The notes under the pieces were generated by a model, which worked only from the letters and a program-made list of their open reading frames with translations, had not been told where the DNA came from and did no database searches. A program made the position numbers and the translations under genes. Source: Candidatus Gastranaerophilales bacterium (GTDB lineage Bacteria; Cyanobacteriota; Vampirovibrionia; Gastranaerophilales; Gastranaerophilaceae). From it: a stretch of DNA of 64,000 nt. Below are positions 43,309 to 52,136 of this stretch, in pieces; position 1 is the stretch's first letter, and every line of letters starts with the position of its first letter. The stretch spans positions 124,001 to 188,000 of the forward strand of contig CALUVT010000001.1 in NCBI GenBank assembly GCA_944324345.1, in the 5' to 3' direction.

Positions 43309-43776
43309 TTAATTTATAATAGCTGCAACTTGTTCTGTTATATCATCGCCGCCAAAAAGAACTGTATTTTTTGGAAGTACGATGTTGTAATTCATAGAAC
43401 GTGCTTTTTCTACCACAGCAGTTTTGATTTTGCTGTCAATTGCAGTAAGTTTTTTGTTGTACGATTCATCAAGAGCGAGCTTTTGACTGTTTATTTCATT
43501 TCTGTATTTTTCCTCAAGTGCGGAAATTTTTTGCGGGTCTTGTTCTTTAGAAATTTCTTCTCTTGCTTTGTTGATTGTAGATTGCATTTTTTGAATTTGT
43601 TTTTCTTGCTCTATTTTTAAATTTTTTATCTCATTAGAATTTGCAACAACTCTTTGAATATCTACAATTGCAACTCTATAATTTGGATTTGTGTTTGAAA
43701 CTGCAATGTTGTTTATAGAATATCCTGCTATAAATGCACCAATGATAAGTGTGCTTACCAGTATTTTTTTCTTCAT
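43309..43776 (-). CDS. OmpH/Skp-like periplasmic chaperone
   Basis: 155 residues from the ATG at 43776, which has GAAAGGA upstream; a TTG 25 codons earlier is unlikely. The signal or anchor helix spans 5-22 (L-I-I-G-A-F-I-A-G-Y). Then the family start strand A-I-V-D-I-Q-R-V near 36, a long coiled coil to about 120 (the Skp tentacles), and the closing V-L-P-K-N-T-V-L-F-G-G-D-D-I-T-E. Skp holds unfolded outer-membrane proteins in the periplasm. It supports a diderm cell plan. Confidence 0.85.
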   Translation of the reverse strand: MKKKILVSTLIIGAFIAGYSINNIAVSNTNPNYRVAIVDIQRVVANSNEIKNLKIEQEKQIQKMQSTINKAREEISKEQDPQKISALEEKYRNEINSQKLALDESYNKKLTAIDSKIKTAVVEKARSMNYNIVLPKNTVLFGGDDITEQVAAIIN

Positions 43777-44073
43777 AGTATAAATCCTTTCTATAGCAAA
43801 AATAATATAAAATAGAGAAGTTTTTATTCCCTGATAAGATATATTTTTCAATTAAACTTGGAGTAACAGGAATTGTAAAAATTTTTGCCAGTATAAAAAT
43901 GAGTTAAAATAAAATTATTAACAAATGTAAAGTTTGTATAAAATTAGCCTAAAATCCTTTAAAAAATGTGGGTTTAACCCCTATTCCTTCACAAAATCTC
44001 TTTAAAGTTTAAAAGGGAATTGTCCGTAACAATTATATGTTGAAGGTAAATGTGCAAAAAAGGAGAAAAATTT

Positions 44074-45198
44074 ATGGCAGGATTTGACATTTCGCAGTTA
44101 AAAGGTACACCACTGTACCAGTTGGCAAAAAACGCAAATGTATATGGAGGAAAAACCCTGAGCAAAACAGAGATGGTATTTTTCCAACAACAATGTAGGG
44201 AAATGGGTTTTAGTCCGGAACAGTATGGTTTAGAGATTATTCCTGAAGATATTGAAGGTGAAAATTACAAAGAAACCAGAAAAAATCAAGAAAAGCTTAC
44301 TGATTCTATAGAGGATGCATACAAAGGACAATTTGGCAAGAAAAACAATGCTATTGAAACTGCACAGGGAGCAGAGACAAAAGCTTATGCAATTATACAT
44401 ACAGCAAAAGAAGCTTTTACAAAAGCACATGGAGAAAATCTGAATTTTGTCCCAGATGATTTAGGGCATAGACCTAATTTTATGGATCCTCAGTATAAAG
44501 ATAATCTAACAAAGTACGTTACAGATTTAAATGTTTGGGCAGGCAGAGTCGCAGAAGATTATCGTAATGCCGCAGATATGACAAGTAAGGATTTGGCAGA
44601 AATGGTAATGAGAAACGATGATAAAAATGCTGCTATGAATGCGGGAGTCACTGTTGCGGTTGGCAAAGCTGTAATGGATAATCTGGGTGAATTGCAAAAA
44701 CAAATTGCAGATGGTACAGCCCAAATTATTAAAGAAGTCAAAATCCAAGGAAATGCAACAAGAGTTACAGTTCGAGATGCTCAAGGAAAAGTTATTGATG
44801 CAATTAAAACAGCAGAAGGTCATATAATATCTGAAACTCAATGGCAAAACTGGTATACTCGTAATCTTGTGATTGACCAAGGTAATCGTACACGTGAAAC
44901 AGTAAAAGAAGAAGCTGAAACAACAAGAGAAACAGTAGAAGATACTGCTCAACAAACTCAAGTACTAAACGGATACTCAGATAAAATTAATGTAGAATTA
45001 AAATCTAAAGTTTTGACAATTGGAGCTGAAACAAGAATTAGTAATATGAGAAATCTGATATTACAATCAGATTTGCCGTTTGAAGAACGTAAAAAGTTAA
45101 TGGCACATCTTGCAAGTTTTTCGACACAAAATTATTTTTCAGAAAGAGAATTAGATGCTGAAGAAGCAATTATAAATGTGGCTATCAACGGCATTTAA
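44074..45198 (+). CDS. Hypothetical helical protein (374 aa)
   Basis: Begins at ATG 44074 with GGAGAAA upstream; an earlier frame start at 44050 is unlikely. Residues 1-60 contain T-P-L-Y-Q-L-A-K and G-F-S-P-E-Q-Y-G. From 70 to 330 the protein is helical and charged, with Thr/Glu-rich heptad segments (T-R-E-T-V-K-E-E-A-E-T-T-R-E) that look like a coiled coil. No signal, no membrane span, no recognised family. Monocistronic, with a strong terminator after it. Confidence 0.75.
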   Translation: MAGFDISQLKGTPLYQLAKNANVYGGKTLSKTEMVFFQQQCREMGFSPEQYGLEIIPEDIEGENYKETRKNQEKLTDSIEDAYKGQFGKKNNAIETAQGAETKAYAIIHTAKEAFTKAHGENLNFVPDDLGHRPNFMDPQYKDNLTKYVTDLNVWAGRVAEDYRNAADMTSKDLAEMVMRNDDKNAAMNAGVTVAVGKAVMDNLGELQKQIADGTAQIIKEVKIQGNATRVTVRDAQGKVIDAIKTAEGHIISETQWQNWYTRNLVIDQGNRTRETVKEEAETTRETVEDTAQQTQVLNGYSDKINVELKSKVLTIGAETRISNMRNLILQSDLPFEERKKLMAHLASFSTQNYFSERELDAEEAIINVAINGI

Positions 45199-45213
45199 TT
45201 AAAAAATGTTTTC

Positions 45214-45246
45214 AAAGGCGGAGTTTTTATACCCCGCCTTTTTTCT
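45214..45246 (+). terminator. Terminator after the helical protein gene
   Basis: AAAGGCGG and CCGCCTTTT arms around a 12-base loop followed by T-run, 16 bases after the stop. Confidence 0.85.
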
Positions 45247-45389
45247 TTACGTAAAAATTGTGAAATATAAAATTTTTAATTGGTTACTTGGATTAATTTC
45301 ATGTTTTTTGTATTATATGTTTGCGAGTACATGTAAGCTCGGATATTAACGGCATCTGCCGTTTGTAAAAGCCGAAAAGGAGAGAAAAT

Positions 45390-46592
45390 ATGAAAAAATC
45401 AATTAAAGATTTAGGTGACGTAAAAGGTAAACGTGCTCTTGTAAGAGTTGATGTAAACGTACCTTTGGATGAAAACCACAATGTGACAGATGATACAAGA
45501 ATTCAAGCGATTGTACCAACAATTAGAGCATTGCAAGAAAAAGGAGCTAAAATTATTTTAATGGCTCACTTAGGCAGACCAAAAGGAGAATGGAAGCCGG
45601 AATTTACACTTGAACCTGTTGCAAAATATATGTCAAAAGTTTTGGGTGAAGATGTATTGTTCGTAAAATCACCTGTGGGTGAAGGTGCTGAAAAAGAATT
45701 GGCTAACTTAAAAGACGGTCAGGTTGCATTGTTAGAAAATATTCGTTACTACAAGGCAGAAGAAGCAAAAGATGATGATATGACATTTGCTGAAGAACTT
45801 GCAAAATTGGGTGATTTTTATGTAAATGATGCATTTGGAGCTGCTCACAGAAAACATACTTCAACAGCAAAAGTTGCTCATATTTTGAAACCGGCAGTTG
45901 CAGGTCTTTTGATGGAAAAAGAAATCAGATGTTTGTCACAAGCATTGGATAATCCTACAAGACCATTTACAGCGGTTGTAGGCGGAGCAAAAGTTTCTTC
46001 AAAAATTGGTGTGTTAGAAAATTTGCTTGACAAAGTTGATAACATGATTATTGGCGGAGGTATGGCTTACACATTTGTAAAAGCAAACGGCGGCAAGATT
46101 GGTAATTCAATTTGTGAAGATGACCAGCTTGAAGTTGCAAAAGCTATAGAGAAAAAAGCTGCTGATAAGGGTGTTAAACTTGTTATGGCAACAGATGTTC
46201 TTGTAACAGACGATTTTTCAGGTAACGGTACAAACAAAGTCGTTGCAATCAATGAAATTCCTGACGGCTTTGAAGGCGTAGATGCCGGCCCAGAAAGCCA
46301 AAAAGCATTTGCAGAAGTAATCAAAAATTCTAAAACAATATTGATGAACGGCCCTGTAGGTGCATTTGAAAATCCTAAATTTGCAGAAGGAACAAAAGCG
46401 GTATTGCAGGCAATTGTAGATGCAACTAAAAATGGTGCTGTATCTGTAATTGGTGGTGGTGATTCAGTTTCTGCAGCTAAAAAATACTTTAAAGCAGAAG
46501 ATTTCACACACGTTTCAACAGGTGGCGGTGCTTCTCTAGAATTTATTGAAGGGAAAGTATTACCGGGTGTTGCAGCTTTGGATGAAGCATAA
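45390..46592 (+). CDS. pgk: Phosphoglycerate kinase
   Basis: 400 residues, normal length. Conserved pieces are R-V-D-V-N-V-P-L-D near 19-27 (substrate Asp/Asn), H-L-G-R-P-K-G near 60-66, F-V-N-D-A-F-G-A-A-H-R near 146-156 and G-G-A-K-V near 193. The ATP-binding G-G-G-D-S-V-S-A lies near 353-360. It makes ATP from 1,3-bisphosphoglycerate in glycolysis. AAGGAGAG precedes the ATG. Transcribed alone and ended by the terminator at 46611. Confidence 0.97.
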   Translation: MKKSIKDLGDVKGKRALVRVDVNVPLDENHNVTDDTRIQAIVPTIRALQEKGAKIILMAHLGRPKGEWKPEFTLEPVAKYMSKVLGEDVLFVKSPVGEGAEKELANLKDGQVALLENIRYYKAEEAKDDDMTFAEELAKLGDFYVNDAFGAAHRKHTSTAKVAHILKPAVAGLLMEKEIRCLSQALDNPTRPFTAVVGGAKVSSKIGVLENLLDKVDNMIIGGGMAYTFVKANGGKIGNSICEDDQLEVAKAIEKKAADKGVKLVMATDVLVTDDFSGNGTNKVVAINEIPDGFEGVDAGPESQKAFAEVIKNSKTILMNGPVGAFENPKFAEGTKAVLQAIVDATKNGAVSVIGGGDSVSAAKKYFKAEDFTHVSTGGGASLEFIEGKVLPGVAALDEA

Positions 46593-46610
46593 ACATAAAA
46601 TACATTATAA

Positions 46611-46645
46611 AAAAGCTCTCTTTAACAAAAGGGAGCTTTTTTTTG
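46611..46645 (+). terminator. Terminator after pgk
   Basis: Twelve-base stem AAAGCTCTCTTT / AAAGGGAGCTTT with one T-G pair, loop AACA, then a T8 run. Confidence 0.92.
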
Positions 46646-46683
46646 TGGTAAAATAAGAGAAGTTATAAGAAGGAAGGACGCAG

Positions 46684-47613
46684 ATGAAAAATATTTTAGT
46701 AACAGGCGGAGCTGGATTTATAGGTTCACATTTGTGTGAAAAGCTTTTGTTGCAAGGGAACCATGTTATTTGTCTTGATAATTTCTTTACCGGTTCTCGC
46801 AAAAATATTGAACATCTGATGGACAATAAAGAATTTGAACTTATCAGACATGACATAATAGAACCTATTATTCTTGAAGTTGACCAAATTTATAATTTAG
46901 CTTGTCCTGCAAGTCCTATTCATTATCAATATAATGCAATAAAAACGATTAAAACTAATGTCCTTGGAGTGACGAACATGCTTGATTTGGCTGACGAAAC
47001 CAAGGCAAGAATTTTGCAGGCATCTACAAGTGAAGTTTATGGAGATCCGACAGTTCATCCGCAAAAAGAAACCTATTGGGGTAATGTAAATCCAATTGGG
47101 CTTAGGAGCTGTTATGATGAAGGTAAACGTGTAGCAGAAGCTTTGATGATGGATTATCACAGGCAGCACAAAGTTGATATTAGAATTATACGAATATTTA
47201 ATACTTACGGGCCAAGAATGGCTAAAAATGATGGCCGTGTAGTGTCAAACTTTATCATACAAGCCCTAAAAAATGAAGATATAACAATATACGGTGACGG
47301 GTTGCAGACCAGATCTTTTTGTTATGTCGACGATTTAGTTAATGGTATGGTTGCCTTGATGAACAAAGAGGACTTTATGGGTCCTGTAAATGTTGGCAAT
47401 GACGGTGAATATACTATAAAAGATTTGGCTGAAATTATAATAGATTTAACAGGTTCAAAATCAAAAATTATTTATAAACCTTTACCTTCGGATGATCCGG
47501 CTCAACGCCGTCCTGATTTGACTTTAGCAAAAGAAAAATTGGGATATGAACCGGTTGTGCATGTTCGTGATGGACTTATGAAAACAATTGAATATTTTAA
47601 AACGGTTTTGTAA
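46684..47613 (+). CDS. UDP-glucuronate decarboxylase (UDP-xylose synthase)
   Basis: 309 residues. NAD site G-G-A-G-F-I-G-S-H at 8-16. The family mark is [10 protein letters not shown] near 73-82, seen in UXS and not in 4,6-dehydratases. The catalytic S-T-S-E-V-Y-G-D-P near 115-123 and Y-D-E-G-K near 142 follow, then R-I-F-N-T-Y-G-P-R near 170. It converts UDP-glucuronate to UDP-xylose, a precursor for glycans. The AGGAAGGA site is about 7 bases from the ATG. A pathway UDP-glucose dehydrogenase is not in the window. Confidence 0.93.
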   Translation: MKNILVTGGAGFIGSHLCEKLLLQGNHVICLDNFFTGSRKNIEHLMDNKEFELIRHDIIEPIILEVDQIYNLACPASPIHYQYNAIKTIKTNVLGVTNMLDLADETKARILQASTSEVYGDPTVHPQKETYWGNVNPIGLRSCYDEGKRVAEALMMDYHRQHKVDIRIIRIFNTYGPRMAKNDGRVVSNFIIQALKNEDITIYGDGLQTRSFCYVDDLVNGMVALMNKEDFMGPVNVGNDGEYTIKDLAEIIIDLTGSKSKIIYKPLPSDDPAQRRPDLTLAKEKLGYEPVVHVRDGLMKTIEYFKTVL

Positions 47614-47668
47614 TTGTTGTCTTGTCATATTCCCAAAATTTTTAAACATAAAAAGATAAAATCATATC

Positions 47669-47697
47669 TTGCAATTGTACCTTTCATAACTTATAAT
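47669..47697 (+). promoter_or_regulatory. Promoter of the iron alcohol dehydrogenase gene
   Basis: TTGCAA (47669-47674) and TATAAT (47692-47697) with an exact 17-base spacer; the start site would be near 47704, about 23 bases before the ATG. This is the best sigma-70-type promoter in the window. Confidence 0.75.
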
Positions 47698-47726
47698 GTC
47701 ATTGAGTTAAGAAAGGAGAGTTTATC

Positions 47727-48935
47727 ATGTGGGAAAAGGATGTTAACATTAACGAAGTTAAAGAAATTCGCACAAGAACAACGGTTTATTTTGGTGTCGG
47801 TGCCATAAAAAAAATTGATGACATCGCAAAAGTATTAAAAGAAAAAGGAATTGATAAAGTAATAGTAATGTCAGGCAGAAATGCATATAAAGCTACAGGT
47901 GCTTGGGATTACGTTGAAAAAGCCTTAAAAGATAACGGTATAGGATACGTAAATTATGCGGAAGTTACTCCAAATCCAAACACTCATCATGTAAATGATG
48001 CGACAAAACTTGCAAAAGAATTTGGTGCCAAAGCTGTAATAGCAATTGGAGGAGGTTCTCCAACAGATGCCGGAAAATCAGTTGCAATTTTATTGGAATA
48101 TCCCGAAAAAACAGCTGAAGAATTATATGATTTCACATTCACTCCACAAAAGGCTGTTCCGATAGTTTCAATCAACTTGACTCACGGTACAGGAACAGAA
48201 ACAAACAGATTTGCGGTTGTAACAAATCTTGAAAAGAACTTCAAACCTGCAATTGCTTATGATTGTATATACCCAATGTTCGCAATTGATGATCCTCAAT
48301 TGATGACAAAATTGTCACCTAAACAAACAAGATACGTATCAATAGATGCAGTTAACCACGTTGTAGAAGCTGCAACTTCAGCAGTTGCATCACCTTATTC
48401 AATATCACTTGCAAAACAAGTAGTTGAATTGGTAGCAAAATATTTGCCAAAAGCCATTGCAAATCCTGAAGATTTAGAAGCTCGTTATTATTTAGCTTAT
48501 GCAGCTATGATGGGCGGTGTAAGTTTTGATAACGGGTTGTTGCACTATACACACGCACTTGAACATCCTTTGAGTGCTATAAAACCTGAATTAGCACACG
48601 GATTAGGTTTGGCAATTCTTCTGCCTGCTGTAATTAAGACAATTTATAAAGACAGACCGCATGTTTTGGCAGAAATTTTGGCACCTATTGCACCCGGTCT
48701 ATCAGGAGATCCGTCAGAAGCTGATAAGGCTGCAAAACTTGTTCAGGATTGGTTATTCTCTGTCGATGTAAAAGAAAAATTAGAAGATGAAGGGTTTACT
48801 GATGCTGATGTTGAAAGACTAACAGATTTAGTATATACAACACCTTCATTAAGCGGTCTTATTGATATTGCTCCATCAGGAAACGGTAGAGATGTCGTTA
48901 GAGAAATTTATAAAAACTCTGTAAGACCTTTATAA
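47727..48935 (+). CDS. Iron-containing alcohol dehydrogenase
   Basis: 402 residues of the group III Fe-dependent family. The NAD-binding G-G-G-S-P-T-D-A-G-K is near 107-116. T-G-T-E-T-N-R-F-A is near 160. Metal ligands are expected from D near 196, H near 211 (V-N-H-V-V-E-A), and H-A-L-E-H-P and A-H-G-L-G near 275-295. It reduces an aldehyde or oxidises an alcohol in fermentation; the exact substrate cannot be told. AAAGGAGAG precedes the ATG. A strong promoter and terminator frame it as a single gene, and a MarR-type regulator follows. Confidence 0.93.
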   Translation: MWEKDVNINEVKEIRTRTTVYFGVGAIKKIDDIAKVLKEKGIDKVIVMSGRNAYKATGAWDYVEKALKDNGIGYVNYAEVTPNPNTHHVNDATKLAKEFGAKAVIAIGGGSPTDAGKSVAILLEYPEKTAEELYDFTFTPQKAVPIVSINLTHGTGTETNRFAVVTNLEKNFKPAIAYDCIYPMFAIDDPQLMTKLSPKQTRYVSIDAVNHVVEAATSAVASPYSISLAKQVVELVAKYLPKAIANPEDLEARYYLAYAAMMGGVSFDNGLLHYTHALEHPLSAIKPELAHGLGLAILLPAVIKTIYKDRPHVLAEILAPIAPGLSGDPSEADKAAKLVQDWLFSVDVKEKLEDEGFTDADVERLTDLVYTTPSLSGLIDIAPSGNGRDVVREIYKNSVRPL

Positions 48936-48956
48936 TGAGATTGTTTAAATTTTTCA

Positions 48957-48989
48957 AAATACCGATATAATTATCGGTATTTTTTTTTG
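48957..48989 (+). terminator. Terminator after the alcohol dehydrogenase gene
   Basis: Eleven-base stem AAATACCGATA / TATCGGTATTT with TAAT loop, followed by a T8 run. Confidence 0.93.
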
Positions 48990-49044
48990 ACTTTTTTTTT
49001 AATTTTATTAAATCCTTAACGTAAAAATTTTATGGAGGATATGT

Positions 49045-49512
49045 ATTAAAAATAAAATTAGTTTTATAAACAGTTTAACTTTTCAGTTAGATATAACTTC
49101 AAGATTATTTTATAATTGTTCTAAGAAACTATTTGAAGATGATAAAACGAATAAACTCACACTGGAAGAATATGCAATTTTAGAAACTCTAATATATTAT
49201 CCTCATTTAAATGAAGAAGCAATGGCTAAAATTTTTACCAGACCTGTGTCTTGTATAAGGACAATTATCTCAAAACTAATTAAACACAGAATGATAAAAC
49301 CGGTTAAGAAAAACGAAAATTCAGACATTCAAGTTAAATATTATGAATTGACTTCTTATGGGGATAAAATCTATATGCAAAATAATTCTGCACAAGATTG
49401 TGCAATTATTTTACTTTCAAAGTTTATTTCTGAAAATGAGCTTGCAGCATTTACAAAAACTATCCTGAAAATTAGAAATATTTTAATATCACTTGGTTAT
49501 GTTGACATCTAG
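49045..49512 (+). CDS. MarR-family regulator with a probable ATT start
   Basis: 155 residues if translation begins at ATT 49045, six bases after a perfect GGAGG (49034-49038). From there the frame is open and reads as one MarR-type winged helix: L-T-L-E-E-Y-A-I-L-E-T-L near 43-54, a recognition helix in V-S-C-I-R-T-I-I-S-K-L near 70, and Y-E-L-T-S-Y-G near 98. The only ATG in frame is at 49222, which would remove the first third and the dimer helix. The ATG at 49041 is out of frame and ends after two codons. Deleting one T after it would restore the frame, so a recent frameshift is the alternative. It may regulate the dehydrogenase before it. Confidence 0.7.
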   Translation: MKNKISFINSLTFQLDITSRLFYNCSKKLFEDDKTNKLTLEEYAILETLIYYPHLNEEAMAKIFTRPVSCIRTIISKLIKHRMIKPVKKNENSDIQVKYYELTSYGDKIYMQNNSAQDCAIILLSKFISENELAAFTKTILKIRNILISLGYVDI

Positions 49513-49565
49513 ATAATTCATAATTGTTGTACTAAAAACTATTACTTTGTTTTATAATAATTTCT

Positions 49566-51311
49566 ATGAAAACTGTAGAACTTCTAGCACCTGCAAGAGA
49601 TAAAAAAACTGCTATAGCTGCAATCAATTGCGGATGTGATGCAATTTATATTGGAGCTCAAAATTTTGGTGCCCGAAAAAAAGTGCCTAATTCACTAGAG
49701 GATATAAAAGAAATTGTTGATTATGCACATAAATTTTATGTAAAAGTTCATGTTACTGTTAATACAATTTTGACAGATGATGAGATTATTGAGGCACAAA
49801 AATTAATTCAAAAACTTTATGACATTGGAGTAGATGCAATTATTGTACAGGATATGGGGATTTTTAAACTCGCTGTTGAAGGGAAACTTCCTCCTATACC
49901 GCTTCATGCAAGTACTCAGTGTGATAATAGATTCTTAGAAAAGATTAAATTTTTTGATGAAATGGGCGTTTCTCGTATTATTCTTGCAAGAGAATTGTCT
50001 CTGGAGCAGATTGAGCAAATTTGTAAAGATACAAGTGCTGAAATTGAGACGTTTGTTCATGGGGCTTTGTGTGTTTCATATAGCGGTCAGTGTTATTTCA
50101 GTTATTATATTGGAGGTCGTTCTGCAAACAGAGGAGAGTGTGCACAGGCTTGCCGTAAAAAATATTCTCTTGTTGATGAGAATGGAAATATAATTGCTAA
50201 GGACAAGTACCTCTTGAGCATGAAAGATTTTAATGCATCTAAACATTTGAAATCATTAATTAATTTAGGGGTAAAGTCTTTCAAAATAGAAGGACGTTTG
50301 AAAGATGAAAATTATGTCAAAAACGTTGTTGCATACTACAGAAACCAAATTGACAAGCTTGCGTCAAAAACATCTTCAGGCCGAATTTTTTACGATTTTG
50401 AACCGGACGTCAGAAAAAGTTTTAATCGTGGATTTACTGACTACTTTTTAGATGGGCGTGGAAGATGTTTTAATTTTGAAAGCCCAAAATCTTTAGGAGA
50501 AAAAATAGGAAAAATTACAAAAGTCGGTAAAGATTATTTTGAGATTGATTGCGGGAAAATTTCAAAGCAAGACGGCTTGTATTTTAACGGATTTGGTTGT
50601 CTTGTAAATAAAGTCGAAGGGAGAAAAATCTACCCTAACAAAATGGACGGGATTGTTGAAGGATTAAGTGTTTATCGAAATTTTGACAGCGAATTTGAAA
50701 AACAACTGGAGAATTCAAAAACAAAACGTCAAATAGGGGTTAAATTTATTTTCAAAAATAGTATTTTGAATGTTGTTGATGAGGATAAAAATTCTGTCAG
50801 CATAAATCTTTTAAAAAATGAAAAGGCCAAAAATCCCGACAAAATGAAAGAAAATTTTGTCAGCCAACTGAAAAAAACAGGGGATAGTGATTTTTATGTT
50901 GAGAGTATAGATATTTTTGATGAAATTCCATTTATGCCTATTTCTCAAATTAATGAAATTCGTCGCAGGATATTATCTGACTTAATGGTTGAGAGGTTAA
51001 AAAATTATAAAAGAGAATTTCAAAAACCTTTAAAATATTCTAAATTCCCTCAGACAGAAGTTGATTACAGAGCTAATATACACAACAAATACGCAAAATG
51101 TTTTTATGAAAATTCAGGTTGTACGGTTTGTGAAATGTCTGCTGAGAGTGGAGCTTTTCCAAAGGAGCTAATGCGTACAAAACATTGTTTGAAATATGCT
51201 TTTAACATGTGTAAATCACCAAAAAAATTGTTTCTTGTTGATGAAAAAGGTAAAAAATATCCTCTAAAATTTGATTGTAAGAATTGTGAAATGGTTATTT
51301 TAGCCAGTTGA
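49566..51311 (+). CDS. U32-family peptidase-like protein (tRNA/rRNA hydroxylation type)
   Basis: 581 residues. The start E-L-L-A-P-A-R-D near 5-12 and G-C-D-A-I-Y-I-G-A near 22-30 are the U32 barrel. F-V-H-G-A-L-C-V-S-Y-S-G-Q-C near 164-177, G-E-C-A-Q-A-C-R near 190 and L-S-M-K-D-F near 215 give the Cys/iron-sulfur region. The C-terminal extension after about 420 adds a Cys cluster (S-G-C-T-V-C-E-M, H-C-L-K-Y, N-M-C, C-K-N-C). Relatives such as TrhP and RlhA hydroxylate tRNA or 23S rRNA using prephenate, with no need for peptidase activity. Which RNA is modified here is unknown. The end overlaps the convergent hydrolase by 17 bases. Confidence 0.85.
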   Translation: MKTVELLAPARDKKTAIAAINCGCDAIYIGAQNFGARKKVPNSLEDIKEIVDYAHKFYVKVHVTVNTILTDDEIIEAQKLIQKLYDIGVDAIIVQDMGIFKLAVEGKLPPIPLHASTQCDNRFLEKIKFFDEMGVSRIILARELSLEQIEQICKDTSAEIETFVHGALCVSYSGQCYFSYYIGGRSANRGECAQACRKKYSLVDENGNIIAKDKYLLSMKDFNASKHLKSLINLGVKSFKIEGRLKDENYVKNVVAYYRNQIDKLASKTSSGRIFYDFEPDVRKSFNRGFTDYFLDGRGRCFNFESPKSLGEKIGKITKVGKDYFEIDCGKISKQDGLYFNGFGCLVNKVEGRKIYPNKMDGIVEGLSVYRNFDSEFEKQLENSKTKRQIGVKFIFKNSILNVVDEDKNSVSINLLKNEKAKNPDKMKENFVSQLKKTGDSDFYVESIDIFDEIPFMPISQINEIRRRILSDLMVERLKNYKREFQKPLKYSKFPQTEVDYRANIHNKYAKCFYENSGCTVCEMSAESGAFPKELMRTKHCLKYAFNMCKSPKKLFLVDEKGKKYPLKFDCKNCEMVILAS

Positions 51312-52005
51312 TACAAGTATTTATAAACTTTTCCGGTTCATCAAGATACAAGTCTTCTGCGTGGATAGAATTAAATAATTCAAAATGTTTTTTACAAATA
51401 GCTTTATCGTAAAGCTTTTTAGTATGCCAATTGTGTACTGTAGGATCTTTCACCCCCGCAATGAATAGTGTTGGTGTTTTTACATTTTCTATTATCTCAA
51501 TAGGTTTAATTTTTTTTCTAATTATTAATGACGGTCTCACAGATATCCAGCGTTTCAGTTCAAATTTTTTTAGTGTAGGAATCCAAGCTTCTTTTTTCCA
51601 CATTTGGTTTTCAATTTTGCTAAAATCTGATGGGGCTGAAACAACTATAATTTTGTCTATATCTGAATGAATTGCTCCGTGGATTAAAGCTATTGCTCCA
51701 CCGAGAGAAAAACCTATAAGATAAATTTTTTCATAATACTTTTTTGCATAATTAACAACTGTTTCTAAATCAATTGTTTCTTTGCTTGTGAACGTGTAAA
51801 ATCCTGAACTTTTTCCATGGCCTCTGCAATCGAAAGATATTACTTCAAAGTGTTCGGAAAAATCTTTTGCCATAGAAGAAAAAGCCTTGCTGTCCTTTGT
51901 CATAAACCATCCGTGAATTAGTATTACCAATTCTTTATGACCTGATTTATGGTGGTTTACAGCAATTTTTATACCATCTGATGTCTTTAAGAAAAATTTT
52001 TCCAT
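51295..52005 (-). CDS. Alpha/beta hydrolase
   Basis: 236 residues from ATG 52005; a TTG two codons earlier is possible. Oxyanion loop I-H-G-W-F near 31, D-C-R-G-H-G-K-S-S near 59-67, nucleophile elbow G-F-S-L-G-G near 97-102, acid in G-V-K-D-P near 183 and His in S-I-H-A-E-D near 212. A serine esterase or lipase-like enzyme of the cytosol; substrate unknown. It shares 17 bases at its end with the U32 gene on the other strand. Confidence 0.88.
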   Translation of the reverse strand: MEKFFLKTSDGIKIAVNHHKSGHKELVILIHGWFMTKDSKAFSSMAKDFSEHFEVISFDCRGHGKSSGFYTFTSKETIDLETVVNYAKKYYEKIYLIGFSLGGAIALIHGAIHSDIDKIIVVSAPSDFSKIENQMWKKEAWIPTLKKFELKRWISVRPSLIIRKKIKPIEIIENVKTPTLFIAGVKDPTVHNWHTKKLYDKAICKKHFELFNSIHAEDLYLDEPEKFINTCINWLK

Positions 52006-52136
52006 GCACAAATATCATAGCACATGTTTTGACTTTATTTTAAAAAACCTTAAATAAAATGTGAAGATATCATACGAAAGTATGACGCAGTATAGCAGGT
52101 TTTGGTATATAGTGAGAATACCAGAGGGTAGAATTT

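Noticed and set aside
43777-43851. Longer OmpH-like protein from TTG at 43851
   Set aside because: The added 25 residues precede a perfect signal/anchor start (M-K-K-K-I-L), and the ATG at 43776 has its own ribosome site.
46067-46507. Long minus-strand frame opposite pgk
   Set aside because: It is the shadow of the pgk reading frame; codons and composition follow pgk, and there is no ribosome site.
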